This document shows, one piece after another, positions 1 to 9,131 of a DNA stretch of 64,000 bases. The position numbers and the translations under genes are program-made. The notes beneath the pieces were generated by a model. It saw nothing but the letters and a program-made list of their open reading frames with translations. It was not told the origin of the DNA and made no database searches. Each line of letters starts with the position of its first letter. Position 1 is the stretch's first letter. The stretch lies in NCBI GenBank assembly GCA_019670725.1, contig AP024629.1, positions 3,348,001-3,412,000 of the forward strand. The letters are read 5' to 3'. This DNA is from Alphaproteobacteria bacterium SO-S41 (GTDB lineage Bacteria > Pseudomonadota > Alphaproteobacteria > Micropepsales > Micropepsaceae).

Positions 1-1199
1 GGGTAGACCTGGGTCTGCCATTTCTTGCCGGAGAAGACGCCGTAATGGCCGACGCCGGGCTGGAGGTGGTGGCGCTTCATGTGCGGGCGCAGGCTCGAGC
101 AGAGCGCGTGGGCGGCAGAGGTCTGGCCGACCGCGCAGATGTCGTCGCGCTCGCCTTCCACCGTCAGCAGTGCCGTGCGGTGGATAAGGTCAGGCCGCAC
201 CAGGCGGCCGCGATGGGTGAGTTCGTTCTTCGCCAGCAGCGCGCGCTGGAAGACGATGTCGATGGTCTCGACATAGAACTCCGCGGTGAGGTCGAGCACC
301 GCGAAATACTCGTCGTAGAATTCCTTGATCTTGGCGGCCTCCGATGTCTCGCCCTTCACGAGGTGGTCGTACATCTTGCGATGCTGGTCGACGTGGCGCT
401 GCTTGTTCATCGACATGAAGGCGGTGAGCTGAACGAAGCCCGGATAGACCGGCCGCCCTGCCCCGGCATAGCGAAACGGCACATGCGAGATGACGTCGTT
501 CGCGAACCACGACAGCGGCTTCGTCATCGCGAGATCATTGACCGTGGTCGGCGAGATGCGGACATCCACGGGGCCGCCCATCAGCGTCATGGTGCGCGGC
601 TGGCAGGGGTCCTTGTTCTCGGCCATCACGGCGACGGCGGCGAGGGTCGCGACACAGGGCTGGCAGACCGCGAGCACGTTCGCGCCGGGGCCGAGCTCGT
701 GCAGGAAGCGGATGAGATAGTCGATGTAGTCCGAGAAGCCGAACTTGCCGGCCGACATGTTGACGTCGCGCGCGTTCTTCCAGTCGGTGATGTAGACGTC
801 GTGATCGCGCAGCATGGTCTGCACGGTGTCGCGCAGCAGCGTCGCGAAATGGCCGGAGAGCGGCGCGACGATCATGACCTTGGGTTGCGGCGCCTCGACG
901 CCCTCCTTGATGAAATGGAGGAGGTTGCCGTAGGGCAGTTCGAGGACGACCTCCTCGGTGACGTCGGCGATCTGGTTGCCGCTGGCGACGGGCGCGATGC
1001 GGTAGTCCGGGCGGTTATGGGTGAACTTGGTGCCGGCGACCATCTCGGCGCCGGCGAAGAGCCGCTTGCCCACCGGGTCTTTCGTGAAGCTGCCGGTCAG
1101 GCTTTTCAGCGCGCCGACGATCTCAGACCCCAGCCGCGAGGGGGTCATCATGTCCTGGAAGGCCTGATAGCCGGCGTAGAGCATTTTTGTCCCCGCCAT
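1..1199 (-). CDS. phaZ: Intracellular polyhydroxyalkanoate (PHB) depolymerase, 3' end outside window
   Basis: The reverse-strand frame is open from the ATG at 1199 to the window edge (about 399 residues, C-terminus missing). The protein starts MAGTKMLYAGYQAFQDMM and looks like the intracellular PHB depolymerase family (about 410 aa), alpha/beta hydrolases that break down stored polyhydroxybutyrate in the cytoplasm. The nucleophile region reads VCQPCV, with Cys179 and Cys182. In the Ralstonia enzyme a cysteine serves as nucleophile, and Cys182 is the likely equivalent here. A second in-frame ATG lies five codons later. It diverges from the GST gene at 1276. Family assignment is by recognition of the whole chain, not by search. 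Confidence 0.88.
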   Translation of the reverse strand, partial: MAGTKMLYAGYQAFQDMMTPSRLGSEIVGALKSLTGSFTKDPVGKRLFAGAEMVAGTKFTHNRPDYRIAPVASGNQIADVTEEVVLELPYGNLLHFIKEGVEAPQPKVMIVAPLSGHFATLLRDTVQTMLRDHDVYITDWKNARDVNMSAGKFGFSDYIDYLIRFLHELGPGANVLAVCQPCVATLAAVAVMAENKDPCQPRTMTLMGGPVDVRISPTTVNDLAMTKPLSWFANDVISHVPFRYAGAGRPVYPGFVQLTAFMSMNKQRHVDQHRKMYDHLVKGETSEAAKIKEFYDEYFAVLDLTAEFYVETIDIVFQRALLAKNELTHRGRLVRPDLIHRTALLTVEGERDDICAVGQTSAAHALCSSLRPHMKRHHLQPGVGHYGVFSGKKWQTQVY

Positions 1200-1275
1200 G
1201 GGTTCCCATGGAGCCTGGCTTCATGCAGGCTGCTTATGCTGCACTGCATCATATTCGGGCGCAAGGGGATCGCAG

Positions 1276-1950
1276 ATGCGAAAGAAGGGCGTGAAGCCGG
1301 GGGCCGAACTGACCCTGTCGAGCAAGACCTATTCGGCATGGTCGCTACGGGGGTGGCTGCTCTGCAAGCTCGCCGGGCTCGATGTCGGCGAGAAGATGGT
1401 GGCGCTGGACGATCCCAATAATCGCGCCGAGCTGCTGCTGCTCTCACCCTCGGTCCTGGTGCCGCGGCTGACCCATGACGAGGCGAGCGTGTGGGACACG
1501 CTGGCGATTGCGGAATATCTGAACGAGCTCTATCCCGCCGCGGGCATGCTGCCGGCTGACCGGATCGCGCGGGCGCATTGCCGGGCCATCTCGGGCGAGA
1601 TCCATTCCGGCTTCGCCAATCTGCGTTCGGCGCTGCCGATGAATTTGAAGGTGCGGCACAAGAGCTTCCCGATCTTCTCGGGCGCCAAACCCGATATCGA
1701 GCGGGTGGAGGCGATCTGGAAAGACTGTCTCGCGCGCTATGGCGGGCCGTTCCTGTTTGGCGCGACGCCGACCGTCGCCGATGCGATGTACGCGCCGGTC
1801 GTGCAGCGCTTCCTCACCTATGCGGTGCCGCTGAGCGGGACGACCGCCGCCTATTGCAAGACGATCGACGGCTGGGCGCCGATGGCCGAATGGATGGCGG
1901 CGGCGAAGGCCGAGCCGGAAGAGATGCTGGCGCTGGAAGTCGAGTTCTAG
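1276..1950 (+). CDS. Glutathione S-transferase family protein
   Basis: 224 residues. The N-terminal part (about 8-85) has the thioredoxin-like GST fold pattern: a start resembling 'LSSKTYSAWSLRGWLLCKL', then SPSVLVPRL followed by the DTLAIAEYLNELYP segment that precedes the helical domain. The remainder is the all-helical C-terminal domain. The ATG at 1276 is preferred over an upstream in-frame ATG at 1198, because the upstream extension has no GST similarity and overlaps the phaZ start. The likely role is glutathione conjugation or reduction, substrate unknown. Its stop codon interlocks with that of the convergent MgtC-like gene on a single CTAG. Confidence 0.85.
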   Translation: MRKKGVKPGAELTLSSKTYSAWSLRGWLLCKLAGLDVGEKMVALDDPNNRAELLLLSPSVLVPRLTHDEASVWDTLAIAEYLNELYPAAGMLPADRIARAHCRAISGEIHSGFANLRSALPMNLKVRHKSFPIFSGAKPDIERVEAIWKDCLARYGGPFLFGATPTVADAMYAPVVQRFLTYAVPLSGTTAAYCKTIDGWAPMAEWMAAAKAEPEEMLALEVEF

Positions 1951-3220
1951 GCGACGACCCAGACGGCCGCGCCGGCGGCGACCGAGACCGCGATGACGGC
2001 GGCGACGCGCTTCGCCAGGGCCGTGCCGCCGATCGAATAGGCGAGGACGCCCTTCACCAGCGTGTTGACGGCGACGGCGAGCAGAACCGCATCGCGCGCC
2101 GCGACGGGCAACGCCGCCTGCCCCACCGTACGCGCGGCGGACAGGGTGAACGCATCCACATCGAACGTGCCGGAGATCGCCGCCAGCGCATAAAGCCCGG
2201 CATCGCCGAAATGCAGCTCGGCGAAGTGGATGGCGAGCGAGATCGCGGTGAGCAGCCCGCCGAACATCAGCGCGAACCAGAGATCGTCGGCCGGCGGCAG
2301 CGCGGCTTCATCGTTCGGCGACGGCGCCGCCGAGTAGCGCAGCGCGAAACCGGCCGCGAGCGAGGCCGCTGCGCCGGCGGTCAGCATCGGCCAGGCGATG
2401 TCAAAGAGCGACGGCGCGAAAACCGCGAGCAGCACCATGACCCGCATCATCATGGTCGCGGAGGCGGCGGCGATCGCACCGGCGAAGGGGGCGACGAGGC
2501 CGGGATTGCCGCGCGCCAGGCGCGAGGCGGTGACGGTGACCGCGGTCGACGAGGCGAGGCCGCCGATCAGTCCGAAGGCCAGCGGTCCGTTGCGCGCGCC
2601 GAGCGCCCGGATCGCGATATAGCCGGCGAAGCTGAGCCCCGCGACCAGCACCACCGCCCACCAGATTTCATAGGGTTGAGGATGCCGCCCGGCCCGAAGC
2701 CGCGATTGGGCAGGAAGGGCAGGATGAGGACGGAGATGACGAGCAGCTTGATCGCCGCCTCCAGCTCCTCGTAGCGGATGACGTCGACGAGCGCGTGAAG
2801 CTGCTTCTTGAGCGAGAGGAGGAGCATCACGACCACGCCGCCCGCCGCGGCGACCGCGAGTTCGCCCGTGCCGGCCAGCGCGCCGAGCAGGACGGTGGCG
2901 ACAGCGGCGGCTTCGGAGGTGAGGCCGCGATCCGGTTCGGGCGCGGCCAGCCCGCCGACATAGCCGGCGACCACGAGCGCCGTGACCCCGATGACGGCGG
3001 CCGCTATGGTCCAGCCGAGCAGCGCCACCGGGAAGACGCCCGCGACGCCGCCGATCAGGCCGTAAAGCGTATAGGTGCGCAGCCCCGCGAGCCGGTCGCC
3101 CGCGACCTCCTGACGATGGCGCCAGCCGCGCTCGAGCCCGATGAGAAAGCCGATCAGCAGAGCGACGCCGATGCGGGCGACGACGATCGCCGAAGCCTCC
3201 GGCGCCAAAGCGTCAGGCAT
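1947..3220 (-). pseudogene. MgtC/SapB-DUF4010 family membrane protein, split by a one-base frameshift
   Basis: Two reverse-strand frames together make one protein of about 424 residues. The N-terminal half (from the ATG at 3220) is an MgtC/SapB-like region with FLIGLERGWRHR and several membrane helices. The C-terminal half (ending at 1947) is a DUF4010-type membrane region. Read in one frame the junction gives ILNPMKSGG and then nonsense. Moving one base at 2673-2675 restores ILNPYEIWWAVVLVAG, the expected continuation. A run of three C (coding strand) appears where four would keep the frame. Either the gene is recently inactivated or a base was lost in sequencing or assembly. Its start overlaps the stop of the preceding secreted-protein gene (TGATG). 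Confidence 0.8.
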
Positions 3221-3870
3221 CAGTCACCCGAAACGAAAGCGCCGAGCCACCAGCGGTTCTCGGTCTTCTGGAAGACCGCGCGGTAGTTCAGCGGCGAGCG
3301 GGTCTCGGCATATTTGACATAGCCGGTCTGCTTCCCCGCCTTCACATGAATCCAGCCGTCGGGCGCGGCGCCCTTGGCGTCGGGGGCTTCCTCGATGACT
3401 TCGAGGAACTGGTGCGTGACATCGGCGACCGTCTTCGCGCCGTCCTCGGGCTTGGCATACAGCATGGTCTTGTCGCCGATCGCGGCGGTGTAGCTGAAGC
3501 TGTCGAGCTCTTCCGGCCAGGCGGCATAGACGTAAGGCGCGCCGTAGGTCGCGTCGTCCATGAACGCGCCGCCCATCGTCACTGCCGCCTTGAAGTCGGC
3601 GTAGAAGGTCGTGTCGGGGCTGTCGATGCCATAGGCGTCCTTGAAGCCCTGAATGCCTGCATCGCCGCCGAAGCTGGCGATGGCATCGGGCGAGAGCGCC
3701 GCTTCGAACGGCTTGAAGTCCTTGTCGTCGCACGCCTTCACCAGCGTCGCGATGAGTTCGGCAAGTTTGGGGTCCTTGGCCGACTGATCGACGGGCTCCA
3801 GCGTCTTGGCGGAGGCGGGGGCAGCGATGAGGAACAGCGCGGCACAGGCCGCGAGAAGTTTCGTGATCAT
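3220..3870 (-). CDS. Secreted protein of unknown function with possible SH3-like C-terminal region
   Basis: 216 residues from the ATG at 3870. Residues 1-21 (MITKLLAACAALFLIAAPASA) form a clear Sec signal peptide, so the mature protein is probably periplasmic. The C-terminal part (GWIHVKAGKQTGYVKYAE followed by NRWWLGAFVSGD) resembles bacterial SH3-type domains. The in-frame upstream extension is rejected because it would bury the signal peptide. The gene sits in a reverse-strand operon: its ATG overlaps the DUF1272 stop (ATGA) and its stop overlaps the MgtC start. I do not recognise a specific function. Confidence 0.8.
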   Translation of the reverse strand: MITKLLAACAALFLIAAPASAKTLEPVDQSAKDPKLAELIATLVKACDDKDFKPFEAALSPDAIASFGGDAGIQGFKDAYGIDSPDTTFYADFKAAVTMGGAFMDDATYGAPYVYAAWPEELDSFSYTAAIGDKTMLYAKPEDGAKTVADVTHQFLEVIEEAPDAKGAAPDGWIHVKAGKQTGYVKYAETRSPLNYRAVFQKTENRWWLGAFVSGD

Positions 3871-4121
3871 GCGGCGCGGGCCTCGGTGCAGGCGGGTTTG
3901 GTCGAAAGCGTGCGTTCGGTCGCCGCCGGAAATTTGGCGAGCAGCGCGGCGGGGCGGACGGGCCGGGCGACGAGATTGCCGCCGCAGTTCGGGCACGCGC
4001 CCTGGAAGCGCTGGTCCGCGCAGTCAGGGCAGAAGGTGCATTCGAAGGTGCAGATGCGCGCGTCGGCCTCAGGCGGCAGATCGGTGTCGCAGCATTCGCA
4101 ATTGGGTCTCAGCGCCAGCAT
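3867..4121 (-). CDS. DUF1272 domain zinc-ribbon-like small protein
   Basis: 84 residues starting MLALRPNCECCDTDLPPEA. The pattern CECC...CTFECTFCPDCA...GACPNCGGNL is the cysteine-rich signature of DUF1272, a small protein that probably binds zinc. The ATG at 4121 places the conserved start at residue 1. A longer in-frame start at 4190 would run into the upstream gene's coding region. It overlaps the next gene by four bases (ATGA). Molecular function is not known for the family. Confidence 0.88.
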   Translation of the reverse strand: MLALRPNCECCDTDLPPEADARICTFECTFCPDCADQRFQGACPNCGGNLVARPVRPAALLAKFPAATERTLSTKPACTEARAA

Positions 4122-4170
4122 GGTGTCCCCTCCCCGGTTGGGACCACTCTCGCCGGGCGGGCCGCGAGAT

Positions 4171-4743
4171 TCAATCGCTCCAGGGCACAACCGTGACTTC
4201 CGGCCAGCAGGTTTTCCAGCGCGCGGCCTTGGCCTCGTACTGGTCGCGCGGGCCGGTGGTCGCAGGATTGCGCCGGATGGTCATCGCGAAGAGATCATCG
4301 AGGCCGTAGGGCGCGGCGATCTCGTAGCCCTCACCTGCTTTGCGCAGCGCAACGGCGCAGCAAGGCGCGAGGAAGCGGGTGAGCGCGTCGGCGGAGTCTT
4401 TCAGCGGCGCATAGGGCTGGCCGAATTTTTCGGGATACCAGAGATGCACGCGGGCCTGGTTGCGGACCTGCACGTCGGCATCGAGACCCGCAAAGGCCTC
4501 GGCGCAGCGGCGGATCGCGGCGTCCTCGGCCTCGTAGCTGGTGTCGGGATCGAAATAGAAGACGTCGTAGTCGTTGATGCCATAAGCGGGCGCGCGGCCG
4601 GTGAGGCCGTTCCAGACCGGCTGGAAGATGCAGCCCGAGGCCAGCCAGGCATCGGGCAGCGCGAGCGCCTCAAGCCGGTCGAGCACCGCCGCATTCAGGG
4701 GATTGGCGAGCGCGAGGCGGATGAGGTCTGCGGTGCGGTGCAT
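4171..4743 (-). CDS. Nucleotidyltransferase-like family protein (NTP_transf_6/DUF925 type)
   Basis: 190 residues, first gene of the reverse operon running to 1947. The conserved region WNGLTGRAPAYGINDYDVFYFDPD carries the Asp-rich INDYDVFYFD motif typical of this uncharacterised nucleotidyltransferase-like family. The C-terminal DLFAMTIRRNPATTG segment is also typical. Members are cytoplasmic and their substrate is not established. The gene ends about 50 bases before the DUF1272 start and diverges from the P450 gene. Confidence 0.82.
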   Translation of the reverse strand: MHRTADLIRLALANPLNAAVLDRLEALALPDAWLASGCIFQPVWNGLTGRAPAYGINDYDVFYFDPDTSYEAEDAAIRRCAEAFAGLDADVQVRNQARVHLWYPEKFGQPYAPLKDSADALTRFLAPCCAVALRKAGEGYEIAAPYGLDDLFAMTIRRNPATTGPRDQYEAKAARWKTCWPEVTVVPWSD

Positions 4744-4821
4744 GTGACGAGCCCCGTTGTTGACGCGCGGGTTATGCGGCAGAGTGACAAAAAATCACAA
4801 CAAGAACCGCCGGGAGACGAC

Positions 4822-6048
4822 GTGACACAGACCGCGCCCATCACCAACATCCTGGAAACCAGCGCCTTCGATCCAATCGCCAAGGAAGACCCGCATGCGC
4901 GGCTGAAGCCGTTGCGCGAACAGTGCCCGGTGTTCCGCGACGAGGTGACGAAGACCTGGATGCTGAGCCGCTATGCCGATGTGCGCGCCATGGTGAACGA
5001 CCGGACGCTATGGCGGAACGGCGTGCATGCCGAGGAAGGCTCGTTCGCGCGTTTCCTGCTCAACGCCGACAAGGCCGACCTGCCGCCGGGCGAGCGCCAG
5101 TCGATCCTGACCATGGACGACCCCGATCATCAGCGCATCCGCACGCCGCTGGCCAAGGCGCTGTATGCGCGGGTCGCCAAGGCGCGCGCGAAGATCGACA
5201 AGATCGTGTCCGACGTGCTCGACACCGTGCAGGCCAAGGCGTCGTTCGATCTCATCAACGAGGTCGCCATCCCGATTCCGATCGTCACCATCGCGCGCAT
5301 CCTGGGCGTCGACGACACGCGGCTGGAGGAGTTCCGCGATTGGTCGGAAGGCCTGATCCTCGGCCTCAATCCGGTACGCTCGGCAGAGGAGACGGCGCAT
5401 ATGGAGCGCTCCTCGGCGGCGATGGACGCCTATTTCACAGAGCTGATGGCGGCGCGGCGCGCGCAGCCGGGCGACGACCTAGTCTCCGACATGGTGGCGC
5501 TGCAGGCCGAAGGCGCCGAGCTCCGCGATGTCGAGTTGCGCATCAATCTGCAGGCGCTGCTGGTGGGCGGCAATCTCACCACGACCGATCTGATCGGCAA
5601 CGGCGTGCGCCAGTTCCTGTTGAACCCTGTGCAGAAGGCGAAACTGGTGGCGGACCCATCGCTGGTGCCGGGGGCGGTCGAGGAGATCCTGCGCTATGAA
5701 GGGCCGGTCGATGTCACCGGCCGCGTGCTGGACCGGGACCGCGAAGTCGGCGGCTGTCCCATGCACAAGAGCCAGAGCGTGACCATGTCGCTGCGCGGCG
5801 CGAACCGCGACCCCGAGGTCTTCGAGCGGCCGGACGAGTTCGACATTACGCGCAAGGGCACGCCGCATGTTAGCTTTGGCGGCGGCGCCCATATCTGCAT
5901 CGGCGCCCCGCTGGCGCGCATGGAGGCGGTGAGTTTCTTCAGCACCTTCTTCCAGCGGTTTCCGAACCTGCGGCTGGTGGACGAGCCGCCGCAATGGCGC
6001 GCGCTGCCCTTTTTCCGGGGGTTGGAGCGGCTGAGGGTTGAGGCTTAG
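4822..6048 (+). CDS. Cytochrome P450
   Basis: 408 residues from a GTG at 4822, which has a GGGAG ribosome site five bases upstream. An in-frame ATG at 4774 would add 16 residues but has no good site. The ExxR motif is present in EEILRYEG and the heme loop in FGGGAHICIGAPLAR with Cys359 as thiolate ligand, so this is a soluble class I type bacterial P450. The I-helix reads GGNLTTTD (residues 249-256), with Leu252 where the usual acidic residue before Thr stands. No ferredoxin or ferredoxin reductase gene is adjacent, so redox partners lie elsewhere. Substrate unknown. Confidence 0.92.
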   Translation: MTQTAPITNILETSAFDPIAKEDPHARLKPLREQCPVFRDEVTKTWMLSRYADVRAMVNDRTLWRNGVHAEEGSFARFLLNADKADLPPGERQSILTMDDPDHQRIRTPLAKALYARVAKARAKIDKIVSDVLDTVQAKASFDLINEVAIPIPIVTIARILGVDDTRLEEFRDWSEGLILGLNPVRSAEETAHMERSSAAMDAYFTELMAARRAQPGDDLVSDMVALQAEGAELRDVELRINLQALLVGGNLTTTDLIGNGVRQFLLNPVQKAKLVADPSLVPGAVEEILRYEGPVDVTGRVLDRDREVGGCPMHKSQSVTMSLRGANRDPEVFERPDEFDITRKGTPHVSFGGGAHICIGAPLARMEAVSFFSTFFQRFPNLRLVDEPPQWRALPFFRGLERLRVEA

Positions 6049-6099
6049 CCGTCGATCGCGATTCTCAAGGGTTCGAAAGCACCAACCCCATCGGCGGCG

Positions 6100-8904
6100 C
6101 TAGACCAGCCAGATGTCGGTGGAATTGAGATTTTGACCGTTGCTCAGCGTCGCCATCAGTACGGCCGCCTGCCCGCCGTTCCCATCGACATCGTAGAAGA
6201 GCTGATGGGTCGTCGTGTTGAACAGGAACGCCGGGCCGCTTGCCGAGGCGCTGGGATTGGTGCCCGAAAAGAAATGCGAGGGATCGAGAACGCCGACAGG
6301 CAAGCCGAAGGCGTTCGATGCGAAATTGAGGCGATCCGTCGCCAGAAACTGGTCGGTGCCAAATCGGAAATCGGTGATGGTGTCGCCGCCGTCGCTGACC
6401 GCGAGGAAGGTGAAGAAGTCCGCACCGGCCCCGCCGGTCAGCGTGTCGGCGCCCGCGCCGCCCGCGAGTCGGTTGTCGTTGGCGTCGCCAACCAGCACAT
6501 CCGCGAACGCAGACCCCAGGATAAAGTCGATGGCGCGATAGATGTCGCCCGCCGCTTCGCCCTTGTTCAGCGCGGTATTCGCGAGGTTCACGGTGACGCC
6601 GGAGGACGCGCCGGCATAAGACGCGACGTCAAGGCCGAACCCGCCATCCAGCACGTCGGCGCCCGCCCCGCCTTCGAGGACGTCGTCGCCCTCATCGCCG
6701 ACGACATAGTCGTTGCCCGCGCCGCCGTACAAGGTGTCGTTGCCGGCCAGGCCCTGCACGATATTGTCGAACGCGTCGCCCGCCATAACATCGTTGTAGT
6801 AGCTGCCGAGCAGCCCTTCGATGCCCGCATAGGTGTCGCCCGCCGCGTCTCCCGTATTGAGCTGCGGCGTCGCGAGATAGGCCGACACGCCGGCCGTTGC
6901 CGACCGATAGGTCACGAAATCGAAGCCGCCCTGGCCTTCCATCTGATCGCTGCCAGGCCCGCCGTCGATAATGTCGTCGCCGCCGGCCGCGAAGACGTAG
7001 TCGTTGCCGCCGCCACCGACGATCGTGTTGTTCCCTTCAGTCCCGCCCAGAATGTCGCCGAAGACGGAGCCAGTGACGCCTTCGATGCTGAAGAAGGTGT
7101 CACCCTGGCCGTCGCCGGTGCTTGCCTGCGGCGCGAGCATGAAGACGACCATGCCGGCAGCCGCCTCGCTGTAGGAGGCGATATCGTTGCCGTCGCCGCC
7201 GTCAATGACGTCGGCGCCCGGGCCGCCCTGCACCTGGTCGTCGCCGGCCCCGCCGAACAGCGAATCCGCGCCGATGCCGCCGAACACGAAGTCGTTCCCC
7301 GCACCGCCGTTGACGATGTTGTTGCCGCCATCGCCGACCAGCAGGTCCGCGAAGGCGGACCCCATGATGTTCTCGATGGAGAAGTAACTGTCGCCAGCCG
7401 CTTCGCCCGTGTTGAGAAACGCGCCGCCGAGAAAGCTCGTGACGCCGGCCGCGGCGCCCGCATAGGAGGCGGTGTCATTGCCGCCCTGCCCCTCGAGGCG
7501 GTCTGCGCCGGCCCCGCCGATCAACGTATCGTCGCCCTCGGCGCCATAGAGATAGTCGTTGCCCACAAGGCCGGAGATCACATTGGCCGTGTCGCTGCCG
7601 CCAAGAATGTCTCCGAAACTGGTGCCGATGAGATTCTCGATACTGTCGTAGAGGTCGCCGGCCGCGAAGCCGGAATTCGAAGACGGGCTCAAGAGAAACG
7701 CGACGACGCCGGCGGTGGCTTCACTGTAGGTGACCGTGTCCGTACCGGTGCCGCCGATGAGCCGGTCGGCGCCAGCCCCGCCGCGCAGCTCGTCATTCCC
7801 TTCATGGCCGTCCAGCGTATCGTTGCCGCCATTGCCCCACAGCACATTGTCCAGATTGTTGCCGTCGATCCTGTCGGAGCCCAACCCGCCCATGGCGTTC
7901 TCGATCGCGACTTCGTAGGGAATGACGACATTGCCGATCAGCCCGCCGACATCCGAGAACGCGCCGGGGCGCAGATCGATACGCTGGTCGGCTTCGTAGA
8001 AACTGAAATTGAACGTGTCGATGCCGCCATTGTCCCATACGGCGAAGATGAGTTTGACGCTGTCCAACTTCGACGACAGCCAGGTGCGGCCGGTATTGCT
8101 GCCCACGCCGTAAATCGTGTCGCCGAGCAACGTCGTGGTCGATGCCCCATAGAGCCGCTGAAGGGCATAAATGTCGTGCAGCATCGGCGCCGCGGCATAC
8201 TTGCCCTGAAAGTTCGCCCCGGTATTGGTTTCCGAGAAATAGCTCATGACCGTGTACTGACGGTCATCCTCGCGATAGACGGCGTCGTTGTAGGTCGGCT
8301 CGGTGTCGTCGCCGGCGTCGTAGTCGCCGGGATGCTCCAGACCGATCGCGTGCCCGATCTCGTGGATCAGGACGGCCGCACCGTAGGTGCCGATCGGTCC
8401 GGTGTTGTAGTTGAGCGTGGCGTTGATCCAGACATCGCCGGCGATGCTGCCCGCGCCCTTGGCATTGGGATTGGGCAGAAACGCAAAGCCCGCCGCGTCG
8501 TCGCCACCGGTCGAATAGTTGCCGAACAGAATGGTCGCGTTGTTCGAATAGTTCCCGTTGACGCCCAGACCCGAGACCCGCGTGAAGGTGATCTGGGCCA
8601 CGTCGGACCACGCGCGCAAGGCGGCTTCAGCCGCCAAGACCTGGGCGCCGTTGAATTGCGAGAACCCACCGGTGTCGTCGGGCATCGTAGTAGGCGCCGA
8701 GAAGCGATAGGCATAGGTCACCGTGACCGGCTGACCCATTTGCGCCTGCCAGGTATACCCGCCGCGCGTCAGTTGGGCGGCTGCCTGCTCCGCCGTAAAT
8801 GACACGGTCGGCGCCATCGCAACGGGCGGGGCATCGTCGATGGGGAACGCGCGGTCCGCGTCCACGGTTTCCAGCGCCATGCCCAGCGAATGCAGACTAC
8901 GCAT
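6100..8904 (-). CDS. Serralysin-like M10 metalloprotease with RTX repeats, type I secreted
   Basis: 934 residues. The zinc site HEIGHAIGLEH is at 181-191 and the Met-turn YTVMSYFSE has Met220 and Tyr222, the classic serralysin pattern. From about residue 340 the chain is RTX calcium-binding nonapeptides (GGxGxDxLxGG). These are organised in five larger units of about 88-97 residues, each containing a TYSxATAGV-like strand, an NTGxAAGD stretch, an IENxxGSxFxD segment and then RTX rows. The C-terminus (about 820-934) resembles the M10 C-terminal domain ending DIWLV, probably the type I secretion signal. There is no Sec signal peptide. The ATG at 8904 has a GAGGGG site. No ABC exporter or inhibitor gene is adjacent. 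Confidence 0.93.
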   Translation of the reverse strand: MRSLHSLGMALETVDADRAFPIDDAPPVAMAPTVSFTAEQAAAQLTRGGYTWQAQMGQPVTVTYAYRFSAPTTMPDDTGGFSQFNGAQVLAAEAALRAWSDVAQITFTRVSGLGVNGNYSNNATILFGNYSTGGDDAAGFAFLPNPNAKGAGSIAGDVWINATLNYNTGPIGTYGAAVLIHEIGHAIGLEHPGDYDAGDDTEPTYNDAVYREDDRQYTVMSYFSETNTGANFQGKYAAAPMLHDIYALQRLYGASTTTLLGDTIYGVGSNTGRTWLSSKLDSVKLIFAVWDNGGIDTFNFSFYEADQRIDLRPGAFSDVGGLIGNVVIPYEVAIENAMGGLGSDRIDGNNLDNVLWGNGGNDTLDGHEGNDELRGGAGADRLIGGTGTDTVTYSEATAGVVAFLLSPSSNSGFAAGDLYDSIENLIGTSFGDILGGSDTANVISGLVGNDYLYGAEGDDTLIGGAGADRLEGQGGNDTASYAGAAAGVTSFLGGAFLNTGEAAGDSYFSIENIMGSAFADLLVGDGGNNIVNGGAGNDFVFGGIGADSLFGGAGDDQVQGGPGADVIDGGDGNDIASYSEAAAGMVVFMLAPQASTGDGQGDTFFSIEGVTGSVFGDILGGTEGNNTIVGGGGNDYVFAAGGDDIIDGGPGSDQMEGQGGFDFVTYRSATAGVSAYLATPQLNTGDAAGDTYAGIEGLLGSYYNDVMAGDAFDNIVQGLAGNDTLYGGAGNDYVVGDEGDDVLEGGAGADVLDGGFGLDVASYAGASSGVTVNLANTALNKGEAAGDIYRAIDFILGSAFADVLVGDANDNRLAGGAGADTLTGGAGADFFTFLAVSDGGDTITDFRFGTDQFLATDRLNFASNAFGLPVGVLDPSHFFSGTNPSASASGPAFLFNTTTHQLFYDVDGNGGQAAVLMATLSNGQNLNSTDIWLV

Positions 8905-9131
8905 GCTCGCCCCTCATACGATGCGATCCGCGCGACGCACGCGACCGTAGCGCGAGTTTAGCGACGCCCGGTCGCAAGGAAAGGGCCTCCGACGGCTGGG
9001 CCGGCGCGCTCGGGGTGCATTTCAGGTCCGGTTTGCGCGCAGTGGTGGCCGCAAGTTGCGTTTCGACACGCCGCGCGGGCCGGCAAAATGTCTCAGTGAC
9101 GGGGCGCGGGGCACGACATTAGCCTTGCGCC

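Noticed and set aside
6133-8802. An 889-codon open frame on the strand opposite the serralysin gene
   Set aside because: It is a shadow of the GC-rich RTX repeats. The translated protein is Arg/Val-rich without domain features, while the reverse strand gives a clear zinc protease.
8905-9131. Possible small gene between the serralysin gene and the 9132 gene
   Set aside because: Frames crossing this stretch have no ribosome site and no recognisable domain; nothing other than a divergent promoter is supported.
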